Assembly: GCA_963170055.1 (NCBI GenBank) | Contig: CAUJGJ010000347.1 | Location: 505,001 to 560,000 of the forward strand | Direction: 5' to 3' | DNA length: 55,000 bases | From: Halisarca cf. caerulea | Lineage: Eukaryota; Porifera; Demospongiae; Chondrillida; Halisarcidae | Part shown: positions 20,546 through 30,419 of the stretch, piece after piece | How the letters are laid out: each line of letters begins with the position of its first letter | Position numbering within the stretch: position 1 is the first letter of the stretch | The notes under the pieces: model-generated | Told to the model about the DNA's origin: nothing | What the model saw: the letters and a program-made list of their open reading frames with translations, nothing else | Database searches by the model: none | Made by a program: the position numbers and the translations under genes

Positions 20546-20862
20546 CTACATCCCTGATCACGTGTAGCATGTGATCATGAGGTGTTGAGCATACAGCACA
20601 TGCAGCTATATATACACAACCTATCGCTATAGATGCATGCATATGGGTTTGCGAAAGAACTGAAACTATTAGTTATATATATAGCACGAATCAGATTGAG
20701 CCAGGGACAATTATAAGATGGGACACATGTGGTTGATCATTCCACACATGCATGTGAAGTATTATTACATAGAGTGTATATAGTAAATGCAGAAACAAAA
20801 GTTGATCCTAATGTACATGTGCTGTTCGGCATGCACTCAATCAACAATTCATATTTCACACA

Positions 20863-20943
20863 TTCCACATGAAACTTGCAAAATTAAAAGTCCAAATCAT
20901 ATGTTTCACCACAAGTGGATGTATCCAGTGATAGAACAGCCAT
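20863..20943 (-). pseudogene. Decayed 5' end of a TRIM-NHL gene (clearest relic)
   Basis: Translated on the minus strand from 20943 it reads M-A-V-L-S-L-D-T-S-T, and later L-D-F followed by TAA. This aligns with MAELPLDTPLVAKHLDF of intact copies. Homology continues weakly into the RING (cattccacatgaaac) and then stops. No rest of the gene is attached. Confidence 0.7.
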
Positions 20944-21336
20944 ATTAATTGGGTAGATGGCTGTTTTGGGCAAGCCTGACCATGCAATATTAAGCCGCCT
21001 TAAATTTGATCATGAACATAAGTGACCCCATCACACACTTTACAGTTCCAACTTGGAAATCAGCCAATTTCACTTCCATTTATACTATACGTGAAAGATC
21101 AATATATAACATCATTGAAAAATATACATAGATCAGTAGAAATATCTATCTACTTATTAAAACACATGCATATTAAATAATTGTAATACAATCTTTCCAA
21201 AGTACAGGTATAAAAGGATAAGTAATGTGGTAAAGCATATGCATGCTTTAAAAATCATGCAGTCAACTACACACACTGACAGACTGTCAGTGTGGGAATG
21301 GGAATGGGAATGTGGACAGGTCATGTGGACATTGGT

Positions 21337-21676
21337 CTAAACTTTCACAATCCTACTATTACCAAGATCAGCTACAAAAATAGACCCATCATCAGTGACA
21401 GCTACTCCAAAAGGTTTGCTCGATCAGTCCAAGGTTCCTCAAGTCCAACATCTTTCACTTCATGTACACATTCTCCACTTGGTGAGAAGATGGAGAGTTT
21501 GTGAACACTTTCCGATGCTACAACAATATGGCCATCTTTAGTGAGGGCTAGTCCAGTGAGTTTGTTTAAGACATCTTTTCCAAGCTGTCGAACAAAGCGG
21601 CCATCTTGTTGGAAGACTTGAACACCATTGTTACCACGATCACTAACATACAGTAAATCATCTTGTCCAATGCAGT
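21337..21676 (-). pseudogene. TRIM-NHL copy 6: C-terminal NHL fragment
   Basis: Encodes only the last two to three NHL blades (CIGQDDLLYVSD ... VHEVKDVGL) and the stop region. An insertion of about 20 bases near 21418-21441 replaces the normal proline-phenylalanine turn and shifts the frame to an early stop at 21402. On its 5' side homology ends abruptly at the edge of a 34-bp satellite, so the rest of the gene is lost. The 3' flank is the one shared with copies 4 and 11. Confidence 0.85.
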
Positions 21677-21893
21677 ACACCCTACACAACCATGGGAGGG
21701 TGGGGACAGTACACCCTACACAACCATGGGAGGGTGCATGGGGACAGTACACCCTACACAACCATGGGAGGGTGCATGGGGACAGTACACCTTACACAGC
21801 CATGGGAGGGTGGGGACAGTACACCCTACACAACCATGGGAGGGTGGGGACAGTACACCCTACACAACCATGGGGGGGTGGGGACTATATGGT
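21677..21893. repeat. 33-37-bp minisatellite, about 6 copies
   Basis: Units read TACACCCTACACAACCATGG then gagggtggggacag, with a 4-base catg insertion in some units. Single diverged units occur near 15680 and 49088. Confidence 0.9.
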
Positions 21894-21947
21894 TAGATGT
21901 AGGTTCGTGAGAAAACTAGCACCATTATTAGTATATATATGAATCGG

Positions 21948-22613
21948 ATTGAGCATGACTGGTGTACATGTGTCAAACATGACTGGTGTACATGTGTCAA
22001 GCATGACTGGTGTACATGTGTCAAGCATGACTGGTGTACATGTGTCAAGCATGACTGGTGTACATGTGTCAAGCACGACTGGTGTGTACATGTGTCAAGC
22101 ATGACTGGTGTACATGTGTCAAGCATGACTGGTGTACATGTGTCAAGCATGACTGGTGTACATGTGTCAAGCATGACTGGTGTACATGTGTCAAGCATGA
22201 CTGGTGTATATGTGTCAAGCACGACTGGTGTGTACATGTGTCAAGCATGACTGGTGTACATGTGTCAAGCATGACTGGTGTACATGTGTCAAGCATGACT
22301 GGTGTACATGTGTCAAGCATGACTGGTGTACATGTGTCAAGCATGACTGGTGTACATGTGTCAAGCACGACTGGTGTGTACATGTGTCAAGCATGACTGG
22401 TGTACATGTGTCAAGCATGACTGGTGTACATGTGTCAAGCATGACTGGTGTACATGTCTCAAGCACGACTGGTGTACATGTGTCAAGCACGACTGGTGTA
22501 CATGTGTCAAGCATGACTGGTGTATGTGTGTCAAGCATGACTGGTGTATGTGTGTCAAGCATGACTGGTGTACATGTGTCAAGCATGACTGGTGTACATG
22601 TGTCAAGCGAGGT
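21948..22613. repeat. 24-bp minisatellite with 146-bp higher-order unit, about 27 copies
   Basis: Same 24-bp family as at 4523. A variant unit GCACGACTGGTGTGTACATG occurs near 22074, 22220 and 22366, exactly 146 bases apart (six 24-bp units plus 2), showing block amplification. Four of six frames are open through the array. Confidence 0.95.
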
Positions 22614-23423
22614 GTATGTATGTGCAAACTTATAAGAACTTAATTTGTGTACAGACGTTCAGATCAAGCACACCCCATGCTATATACCTATGTCAGTAAT
22701 ATTGTATGCCTACACAGTGGTAGAATGATTGTCTGATCTGGTCATATATATTCAAGTATCACTCCCACCAATACACCCTCGACCAGAACTCGTATTGTGG
22801 GTACATTGTGAGGTGTTGGGTGCAGTAGACCCCACAACTGTGGAAGGGGAGGTGGGGACACCTATAGAACACAACACTTTAAGGAGGAGGGGACAGCTAG
22901 AACACAACACTTTAAGGAGGTGGGGACACCTATGTATAGTACAACACTTTAAGTATATATGCTCATTCGCAGAGCCACTCTCATCTGCTCAACATTGCAT
23001 CTTTTGCAATGTCTTTTTGTCAAAAATAAAGTTTCTTAAATTACTGACATCAATCTAACTGGTCAAATAGCAAGATTTGAATTGCACTGTGGAAGTCAAC
23101 CAAGGCATACAGAAAGAAACGAATACGTACACACTGAACAAATGCACATGATACATGCAAACATACACACGTACGCATGCACGCACACACAAACAGACAG
23201 ACACGCATGCACACACACACATACATACACACACACGCACGCGTGCGCGTACGTACACATGTACTCACACAATTGCCAATTTGACTTCCATGAGTACTAT
23301 ATACATAACATCAAGATAATTAATTAAAGAACATTATTAAGATTACATTTACATGTTAACCCTATAACACATAATAGGTAGATGTACCTAATACACCTAG
23401 CACTCAACACTTTACATTACACA
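22614..23423. other. Stretch without a gene
   Basis: Holds a short duplicated phrase (acaacactttaaggaggagg and a variant, 22870-22925) and scattered CA/CGTA dinucleotides at 23160-23270. The end, from about 23320, matches 54816-54904. Confidence 0.5.
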
Positions 23424-23815
23424 TGTTCCACATGAAACACACAAAACAATAAGTCCTATAGCTATAATAGTCAATGATCTTAACAGAAATCACCAGCCAA
23501 GAGACTATTATAGCAACAAACATTTTGGCAGCCAACTGCTACCTTCATCAGTGGTATCATATACCACTGAGGAAGGTAGCAGTTGGCTGCCAAAACGTTT
23601 GTTGTTATATATAATAATCTCTTTTGGCTAGTGATTTCCGTTAAGATCCTTGACTATAATGCTACCTATACACGTTCAAACATTTCCTTTTATATTGTTT
23701 CATTATATTATTATTATATTATAATTGTTATTATATTATATATTATTATACTGCTATTTTGTTTTATCATGAGTAAACGTATCAAGTGGTATAGTCCATG
23801 CATGACCAGCCATTT
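23424..23815 (-). pseudogene. Decayed TRIM-NHL 5' end split by an insertion
   Basis: The outer parts match the relic at the right edge of the window: 'gttccacatgaaacacacaa ... aagtcc' up to 23456, and 'gttttatcatgagtaaacgtatc ... ccagccatttt' from about 23757. About 300 bases lie between and are absent from the 54913-55000 copy, so they are an insertion. Confidence 0.6.
23457..23756. mobile_element. Foldback insertion with about 95-bp arms
   Basis: From about 23462 to 23663 the sequence is a near-palindrome centred near 23559 (GTGGTATCATATACCAC). The arms include GGCAGCCAACTGCTACCTTC and its complement, with small differences. An AT-rich tail reaches the right junction. No coding capacity; probably a foldback-type non-autonomous element. 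Confidence 0.75.
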
Positions 23816-24179
23816 TGATCTGGAGTTTACATGCTTGATGAGTACTACTTGGGAAAATCCCCGGCTTCATGTGTTTGAGGCAGTAATTTAAGAAGTGACT
23901 TCATTGCACACTAATTCCATGCAACCGGAAATTTGCCAATTAATTGTCTAACAAATATAACAAAATTATGTCAAGATAAATAACATCATTGCATAGTACA
24001 CATAATATTGGAATTATCTATTGATATTTCCAACACATAAGATGGTATACAATTTATCCACAGTACAGGTATAAACAGGATATGTCTGTGGTAAAGCATG
24101 CTTTCAAAATTGGTCAACTACACACAGCATGGGAATGGAAATGGAAATGGGAATGTAGACAGATCAAGAGGACATTGGT
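23816..24179. other. 3' flank of copy 7
   Basis: Ends in the common 3'-UTR-like segment (acaggtataaacaggatatg ... gacattggtctaaag). Nothing else recognised. Confidence 0.5.
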
Positions 24180-26345
24180 CTAAAGTTTCACAATTCTAAC
24201 ATTATCAAAGTCAGCTACAAAAATAGACCCATCATCAGTGACAGCTACTCCGTAAGGATTCTTCAGTCCAACATCTTTCACTTCATATACACATTCTCCA
24301 CTTGGTGAGAAGATGGAGAGTTTGTGAGCACATTCTGATGCTACAACAATATGGCCGTCTTTAGTGAGGGCTAGTCCAGTGGGTGTATTTAAGACGTCAT
24401 TCCCAAATTGTCGAACAAAGCAGCCATCTTGTTGGAAGACTTGGACACGATTGTTACCATGATCACTAACAAACAGTAAATCATCTTGTCCAATACAGAT
24501 CTGATCTGGATCTTTGAATTCTCCAGGCTGTGATCCTTTGGACCCAAAAGAGAACTGGAACTCTCCATTCTCACTATACACAGATATTCTGTGACTGGAA
24601 TATTCAGCTACAAACAATTGCCCTTTGTTGTTGACTGCTAGTCCACTAGGTCCATTGAGTCTGTCTGATCCAAACTCCTTAACAAGCTCTTTATTTGGTT
24701 GGTAGACTGCAATACAGTTCCTACTGTACAGACTGACTGCTATGTTGCCATCACTGAGGGAAGAAATACCATCAATGCACTCTCCAGAATCTTGTGCTTT
24801 AAAGGAATTCAACATTTCACCATTTTTAGCAAAAGTACAAACTTTTTTATTCTTATTGTCAGTAGCTAACAATGTCCCTTGCTTTGTGTATACTAGTGCT
24901 CGGAATCGTCTCTTCTTGTCACCTCTGATTTCCTGTTTGATGGTGTTGGGATAACACATCTTCACATTCACTGGACTGCCTTTGATTGGGACACCGTTAA
25001 CAGTCACAAACAGTTCACACTCCTCAGATGGTACACTAACAAATATCACTTGGTATGTACCATCTCCGTTATCCTCCACTTTACCCAACACTGGAACTCC
25101 ACATGCAGTTGGGGTCAGGACTGATAAAACATTCTCTCCCCCAAACGCACACTGACTACCACTGTGGTCTCTAATCACTACTTTCAATATCAGAGGTACA
25201 TTCCATGGACGACACTCCACCGTGTTGTCGGCTATGATCAGTCCTTCCATGGTGGAGGTTTCAGGATCTGCTCCTAAAGACAGACGACTCATTAGTGACA
25301 GGATCTTCTCTGCTTCTTCTCTCTTCTCTGATACAAAGTGGATACTGGAACTGGAAGGAGGAGGTGGAGGGATGGGGGTGGATGTCAATGTGGATGCTCT
25401 CCGGATTACTGCTTTGCGTACAGACAACTGTTCTCTTGTTGTACCGTCATGGACAATATCCTCCGCTGATGTCTTGAAATGCTCTAGCTGCTTCATCTGG
25501 TTTTGAAGAGTCTTCTTGTGTTCTTCCAGATCCCCTCTTCTCTTCTCCTCCGCTCCTTCCACTTCAGAAATAAGGACAGCACAGCGATTAGTCACAGCTT
25601 CAATCATGCGATCTTTCATTTCAGCAATGTCTTCTTTACAGTGATTACCTTCTTCATGGAGGGTGAACAGTCTAACATCAATATCTCTCACAGCAGAGGA
25701 CATTTTGTCCATTCTCTTCTTGGCTGCTTTGATACACTGAGCAAGAGGTTGTTTGTTCATTTCACCCACTTCTTTGTCAACAAACAGCACTCTGTGTGAC
25801 TGGTGAGGACCTACTAATGGACATACTGTACAGATCAGAACCTCACAGTCTTGACAGAAGCACTTTAGCGGCTCATTGTGTGTGGGGCAGAGAGAGAGGT
25901 TAGTCAAACTGGCAATTCCTTCCTTCAGTGCATTTTCTAGTGATTTGATTTTGTGCTTCTTTAGAATACCTATATTTCTATGCGCATTGTGACACTCCTC
26001 GCAGAGTGGACCAGGACAATCGGAGCAGAAGACGACAGCCAACTGGGGAGATTCGTGTTCTCCAGAACAAAACGTCCCTTCCTCCTCGCGTCGTTTAGCC
26101 ATGGCTTTCCTTTCAGCGAACGTATAACGAGGAAATCCTTCCGCAGGAAAGGGGAACGTCTCCTTACAAAACGAACAAGACGCCTTGCGATCCAACAGAT
26201 TTTGACGGCATTCTTTCTTCTCACAAACGCTCACAGAATGTAGACAAGGAAGACAGCTTAGGACGTCGACTTTATCTCCACAAGAAAAGCACGAAAAGTC
26301 CAAATGTTTCGCTACGAAGGGCGTATCCAATGGTAGTTCAGCCAT
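24180..26345 (-). CDS. TRIM-NHL protein, copy 7 (intact)
   Basis: 721 residues from MAELPLDTPF. RING-like region has FSCFSC in place of FSCVSC, a mark shared with copy 10. B-box 1 (FCSGEH ... CEECHNAHRNIGILKKHK) and B-box 2 (CPTHNEPLKCFCQDC) are complete. Coiled coil, TPIPPPPP linker, filamin repeat (variant NGVPIKGSPVNVK) and six NHL blades follow. Variable NHL loops: ECI, SSH, KDPD, HGNNRV, ECAHK, DFDN. The coding region looks undamaged, but its 5' flank is split: a 317-bp MITE lies 11 bases upstream of the ATG, moving the kappaB-like site from 16 to 335 bases away. Expression may therefore differ from the other copies. Confidence 0.93.
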   Translation of the reverse strand: MAELPLDTPFVAKHLDFSCFSCGDKVDVLSCLPCLHSVSVCEKKECRQNLLDRKASCSFCKETFPFPAEGFPRYTFAERKAMAKRREEEGTFCSGEHESPQLAVVFCSDCPGPLCEECHNAHRNIGILKKHKIKSLENALKEGIASLTNLSLCPTHNEPLKCFCQDCEVLICTVCPLVGPHQSHRVLFVDKEVGEMNKQPLAQCIKAAKKRMDKMSSAVRDIDVRLFTLHEEGNHCKEDIAEMKDRMIEAVTNRCAVLISEVEGAEEKRRGDLEEHKKTLQNQMKQLEHFKTSAEDIVHDGTTREQLSVRKAVIRRASTLTSTPIPPPPPSSSSIHFVSEKREEAEKILSLMSRLSLGADPETSTMEGLIIADNTVECRPWNVPLILKVVIRDHSGSQCAFGGENVLSVLTPTACGVPVLGKVEDNGDGTYQVIFVSVPSEECELFVTVNGVPIKGSPVNVKMCYPNTIKQEIRGDKKRRFRALVYTKQGTLLATDNKNKKVCTFAKNGEMLNSFKAQDSGECIDGISSLSDGNIAVSLYSRNCIAVYQPNKELVKEFGSDRLNGPSGLAVNNKGQLFVAEYSSHRISVYSENGEFQFSFGSKGSQPGEFKDPDQICIGQDDLLFVSDHGNNRVQVFQQDGCFVRQFGNDVLNTPTGLALTKDGHIVVASECAHKLSIFSPSGECVYEVKDVGLKNPYGVAVTDDGSIFVADFDNVRIVKL

Positions 26346-26356
26346 TTTGAGTGGTA

Positions 26357-26673
26357 GGGTAATGCGGGGTAACTTGGAACACCTGGGTAACTAGTCTCGG
26401 TCCCAGACCGATCCGCCCTATTTTTTATTACGCCCGTCCATATAATAAAAAAATAGGGCGGATCGGTCTGGGACCGAGACTACTGGGTAACTTGGAACAG
26501 GGCCTATATTTTTTTGCTATGATTAAGCTGCCCAGCCATACTTGCCACTGCTGAACGCCCTATTCATGGAGACATTACTGACTGAAAATTGAACCTGTAG
26601 CTTCTATTGGCACTGTTTTTACTCGGCCGTTCCAAGTTACCCATGCGCGGTTCCAAGTTACCCCGCCTTACCC
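26357..26673. mobile_element. 317-bp TA-flanked MITE in the 5' flank of copy 7
   Basis: Left end GGGTAATGCGGGGTAACTTG, right end reverse-complemented GGGTAAGGCGGGGTAACTTG, each flanked by TA (26355-26356 and 26674-26675). GGGTAACTTGGAAC recurs subterminally at both ends. Removing the element and one TA restores the exact 16-base ATG-to-kappaB spacing seen at copy 10. The TA duplication suggests a Tc1/mariner-type mobiliser. Confidence 0.85.
26394..26480. mobile_element. 87-bp foldback nested inside the MITE
   Basis: Arms of about 35 bases (GTCTCGGTCCCAGACCGATC and onward, with its exact complement ending CGAGAC) around a loop of less than 20 bases. TA flanks both sides. It interrupts a repeated GGGTAACTTGGAAC segment of the host MITE. 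Confidence 0.75.
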
Positions 26674-26680
26674 TACACTG

Positions 26681-26690
26681 GGGAAATCCC
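26681..26690 (-). promoter_or_regulatory. kappaB-like site of copy 7, displaced
   Basis: GGGATTTCCC on the minus strand, intact but 335 bases from the ATG because of the MITE at 26357-26673. Confidence 0.45.
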
Positions 26691-26883
26691 TTCACGTCAT
26701 CGTTCCTGCAGCCGCTGCAGTGTGTAGACTTATGGAAAGGTGTAGGCACATGAAGCCAAGCAAGTTACAACGCTGCAGTGAAAGTTGGCGCCTTCATACA
26801 TTCATACTATTGGGAATACAACCAAATCCCGAAAAAGTGGAAGCAGCAGCTCATTTGCACATCACACACAGCCTGGGCACACA

Positions 26884-26909
26884 ACACACACACACACACA
26901 CACACACAC
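26884..26909. repeat. Short (CA)n tract upstream of copy 7
   Basis: About 13 CA units between gcctgggcacacaa and ccagtacagcacctcacaca; the right-hand flank recurs at the longer tract at 47088 (with agcacagc for agtacagc). Confidence 0.9.
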
Positions 26910-27612
26910 CAGTACAGCACCTCACACATGTACATCACCGGCAGTACTAGTATTGCAATCATAGTAAAGCAATATTGCAGCACTATACAGCATGTGATTA
27001 CAATACATCAAATTCTGGTGCATGCATGCATTATTCTCCTGTAGCCATGCAGACCCAAATATCTTTGATCCTTCTGCTATACCACGACATTTTTAAAACA
27101 ATCATGGAGAAGCCATGCATGCAAGTTGAAGGTCTGGATATATGTGAGACTATATATTATATTATATATTATATTATATATTATTATTATATGTGAGACT
27201 ATATATATATTATATATATATAGACTATATGTGAGACTATGTGAGACTAAAACGATCATGGAGAAGCCATGCATGCAAGTTGAAGGTCTGGATATGTGAG
27301 ACCATGTACAAATGGTATATGCATGTTATGAAAGTTACCATTCTCAAAATGGATGCACATGCAAACATGGCTGGTGTACACATGTGTCAAGCTTGGTACA
27401 TTGTGAACTCTCATTACTTATGACACCATGCACTTTATCTGCCAAATTAACCCTTTTATCCACCATTAAGTTTATGCGTGAATTGATTGAAAAGAGTACA
27501 TATTGATTCGGATAATGTTCCAAAATTTTCAAAACAAATTGTGGCGGATTAACGAGAATTTACTGTAACCAGGTGTGAGGGTCATCACACAACATAGGTA
27601 GACATTCACATG

Positions 27613-27830
27613 CAGTGAACCTCTCCAATCTGACACTCAATGGGACTTGAAATAATAGTGTGCATGTCGGATTAGTAGGTTGTTGGAATATATACAGAGT
27701 GACTCCTGCCATACTGTCTAATGGTGACATGTACCTCAAGAGATGCATATAGTGGTTGATCAGATATTATTTAGAGAGAATGTCGGCTTGTATGGAGGTG
27801 TCGGATTACCATGGTTCCGCTCTCAACTTT
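27613..27830. mobile_element. pogo/Tigger-like MITE family member
   Basis: Begins CAGTGAACCTCTCCAATCTG; the last part includes gtgtcggattaccatggttc. Collinear copy at 47688-47900. Same family as 32951-33146, where both ends are clear. Confidence 0.55.
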
Positions 27831-27886
27831 TATAGTTAGAACTTCGTGGACACCCAAAAAGGCTAAAATTGTATGAAATCAACATA

Positions 27887-27963
27887 TTTTTGGGCCGCCG
27901 GAAGGCGGCCCTATATTGTTTTTACTTTCACCGGAAGTGTCCGGAACGTCCGGAACGATGTCT

Positions 27964-28032
<69 letters not shown>

Positions 28033-28221
28033 AACAACATGGCGGACGCAAAGTCGGTACGTAATCTTTCGGCTATATTTCGGTAAAATTCATTCGTTCG
28101 CTTCTGATTTTATCAGCGAAGAGTCTTTTCGACCAGAAGAGTTCTTCGAAGACGATTTCCAAGCGATTCGAGTTTCCAGGGCCGTGGGCGGCCCACGAGT
28201 TTTTTAAACTCGAATCGCTTG
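27887..28221 (+). other. GC-richer insertion resembling a promoter and first exon
   Basis: Absent from the collinear block at 47955-47970. It starts with a hairpin (GGGCCGCCGGAAGGCGGCCC, 27892-27911), then carries ACCGGAAGTG (27930-27939, an ETS-type site) and a (TA)n tract at about 27965-28029. At 28036 AACATGGCGG offers a good start context: ATGGCGGACGCAAAGTCG (M-A-D-A-K-S) followed at once by GTACGTAA, a good splice donor. Near the right end a second hairpin (GGGCCGTGGGCGGCCC) is enclosed in the inverted repeat AAGCGATTCGAGTTT. It may be a captured gene start or a transposon; not recognised. Confidence 0.4.
27965..28029. repeat. (TA)n microsatellite
   Basis: About 32 TA units, inside the insertion at 27887-28221. 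Confidence 0.95.
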
Positions 28222-28485
28222 TTTATCATGTAGAGATCTCATCTCTCAAGCTATACCATTATGACCATTGACTGCATGCATGGGAACCAACTCATCATAT
28301 ATAATGCACGGATGTATATCCAATAGGCAGTGCTGCCATGCAGGCATGTACCTATGGATTCAGTGTCAATATGCCCAGATTTCAGTAATTTGCTGTTGCT
28401 TTCACTAGGAATGGATATGGCTCACTACACTGGCACTCAAAATCACATTAATGTCATAGGTCAGTTCTGACTTCCATAGGGTGTC

Positions 28486-28629
28486 GGGGGGAATTATGGG
28501 ACATGCAGCGGATATTATGAGAATATTCACCGAACCTGATAGAACGCATGCAATGATACAATGCGTCCGATCAGGTTTGGTGGATGGGTCTCATCCACTG
28601 TCCCCTAATCCCCCCCCCCCCCCCCCCCT
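28486..28629. mobile_element. Foldback element with G-run and C-run ends, copy A
   Basis: Ends are a G run with attatgggaca and tgtcccctaat with a long C run (about 19 C). The centre is an inverted repeat, ACCGAACCTGATAGAACGCA against TGCGTCCGATCAGGTTTGGT. A second copy is at 48249-48391. Confidence 0.65.
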
Positions 28630-28911
28630 ATATGGTTCAATCATATAATCAAGCTTAAGGTGCAGACTAATGCATAAACATCAAAGCAGAGCCTAACAAT
28701 AGAATACGGAGGAATCTGTACAGTACTCTATGAATTCCATGATGAGTATTAGGGCTCCCAATTCCAGGTATAAAGTTACGAAAGGATGGATTCCTATGCT
28801 TGGCAGCACAGTTATTATTATTATTACTATATAGCTGTATGGTTAGTACATGCCTATATGGCTATGGTATAAAGCCTGTAGACCACCTGGATACAAAGAC
28901 CACCTGCAGAG

Positions 28912-29449
28912 CAGTGTTGTGGCCATTACAGGGGTGTCACAATCAACTACCATTGCCATTATCTTGGTGTAAAAGCAGTACGATTACCATTACCACTACG
29001 GATCTCCACCAAAGCAATCAATTACCATTGCAACTACATTTCTACAATTGCAATTACAATTACTAATTACAGATTTGTTCTTGGATGCTTGCAAAAGTTA
29101 TTATACCTTACCGAGATTTCATATTTGTGGTGATTTAAATCATGTGATTGATGTCATTTTTCCATTTCTACCAGGAGCTTGGTTTACTGTAGTACAGAAA
29201 ACAGCCTCAAACTAGCCAAAATCCACCTTCTTAGGGGGCAAAACATATCCACAGATATAAACAATATAGATCAGAGTAGTTGCATGGTAATTGTGTAATT
29301 TGATGCAAATAGCAAAAGAATACCAACTACCATTAATTACGACTACTCTGAGACTGAAACAGCTCCAATACAATTATATTACCATTACAGATAAATGTAT
29401 ACCTAATTACAATTGATTACAATTACTAATTACCATTACCACAACACTG
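28912..29449. mobile_element. hAT-like non-autonomous transposon
   Basis: Both termini read CAGTGTTGTGG (right end reverse-complemented). The flanking octamers are CTGCAGAG (28904-28911) and CTGTAGAG (29450-29457), an 8-bp target duplication with one mismatch. The interior is full of ATTACCATT/AATTAC phrases, common in such elements. The collinear site near 48650-48670 lacks it. No transposase. Confidence 0.8.
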
Positions 29450-29457
29450 CTGTAGAG

Positions 29458-30419
29458 ACCAATGTAGGCTGGTCCATGGGCCACCTCAAATGACACTAGC
29501 TAACAATCCTCCTTATTAGGACAACCTGTCTATACAGACCACTATTAGGGACTTCAGAGGTTATAATATTATACATTATACAATTGCAAACATGTATATA
29601 CAAAAATATAAAACAGTCATGTACATATACACAAGTGCATGTTTGGTCATTCAGATCAGGCAGCCCCATGCATATATGTGCCTATACCTACATATACCTA
29701 TATGTATGCAAAGTGGTATAAAAAATGGTGGATGTATATTATGTTCAATGACGGTACTCGACACATGCAGGGGTATAGGAACACTCACACATACAAGTGA
29801 AAGGGACAAATAGTTCTAGATGGAGTGTATGCATAGCAATATGTAACATAGACACTTGGCCCCTACTCACAAAAGTGAGGACCACCTTGACCCCCCCCCC
29901 CCCCTGGTTCCTACGCGTATGCTCAATCAAACCACCAATCTGCCAAGATAAGATGACCGCCAATATTTCTGGTTACATATACAGTATATATACCTATACG
30001 TAGTACACAGTATATAGTATATTTGATTGTCTGCATGATCTGGTATCTAATCCGTATCTCAGTATAGCTATCAAACCCCCAATGGACCCCTTAACCTAAA
30101 CAAGCAGGTACAAATTGAGGGGATTATGATGAGATGGTTTTAGGATGTTGTCAAATATCATTTTTGATTTTTTTTCAATTAATACATTCATCTATCATAA
30201 TATGCAGGTCCATCGCATGATCAAGATCTTCATAATAATATTATACCAACCTATATATAGGATCAAGATCTTCATATACCAACCTATAGGATCAACATCT
30301 GACCACCAATACATGCAGCAATGAAATGTACTTGACTTCCTCAGGCATGAGATAAAGTCCCCGTTTAATTCTGACTACATCATTTGTGTACTATAAATAA
30401 TAATTTATGCAGTGAAACA
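29458..30419. other. Stretch without a gene
   Basis: Holds a C run near 29889-29904 and a local repeat of aggatcaagatcttcata (30217-30300). Otherwise nothing recognised. Confidence 0.4.

Larger units (their letters stand above)
26691..28900. repeat. 5' block of copy 7, duplicated at 46884-48665
   Basis: Collinear with the sequence upstream of copy 10 (ttcctgcagccgctgcag, gaaagttggcgccttcatac, ctgccaaatt-acccttt, catgggaaccaactcatcat). The left block has two extra insertions (27887-28221 and 28912-29449) and a local duplication of the segment containing atcatggagaagccatgcat (near 27103 and 27255). A single diverged 24-bp satellite unit lies near 27368-27392. Confidence 0.8.

Noticed and set aside
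23761..23891. Plus-strand frame ending ...YSPCMTSHFDLEF as a small gene
   Set aside because: It crosses the foldback tail and a decayed TRIM 5' end on the other strand; no domain or conservation as a protein.
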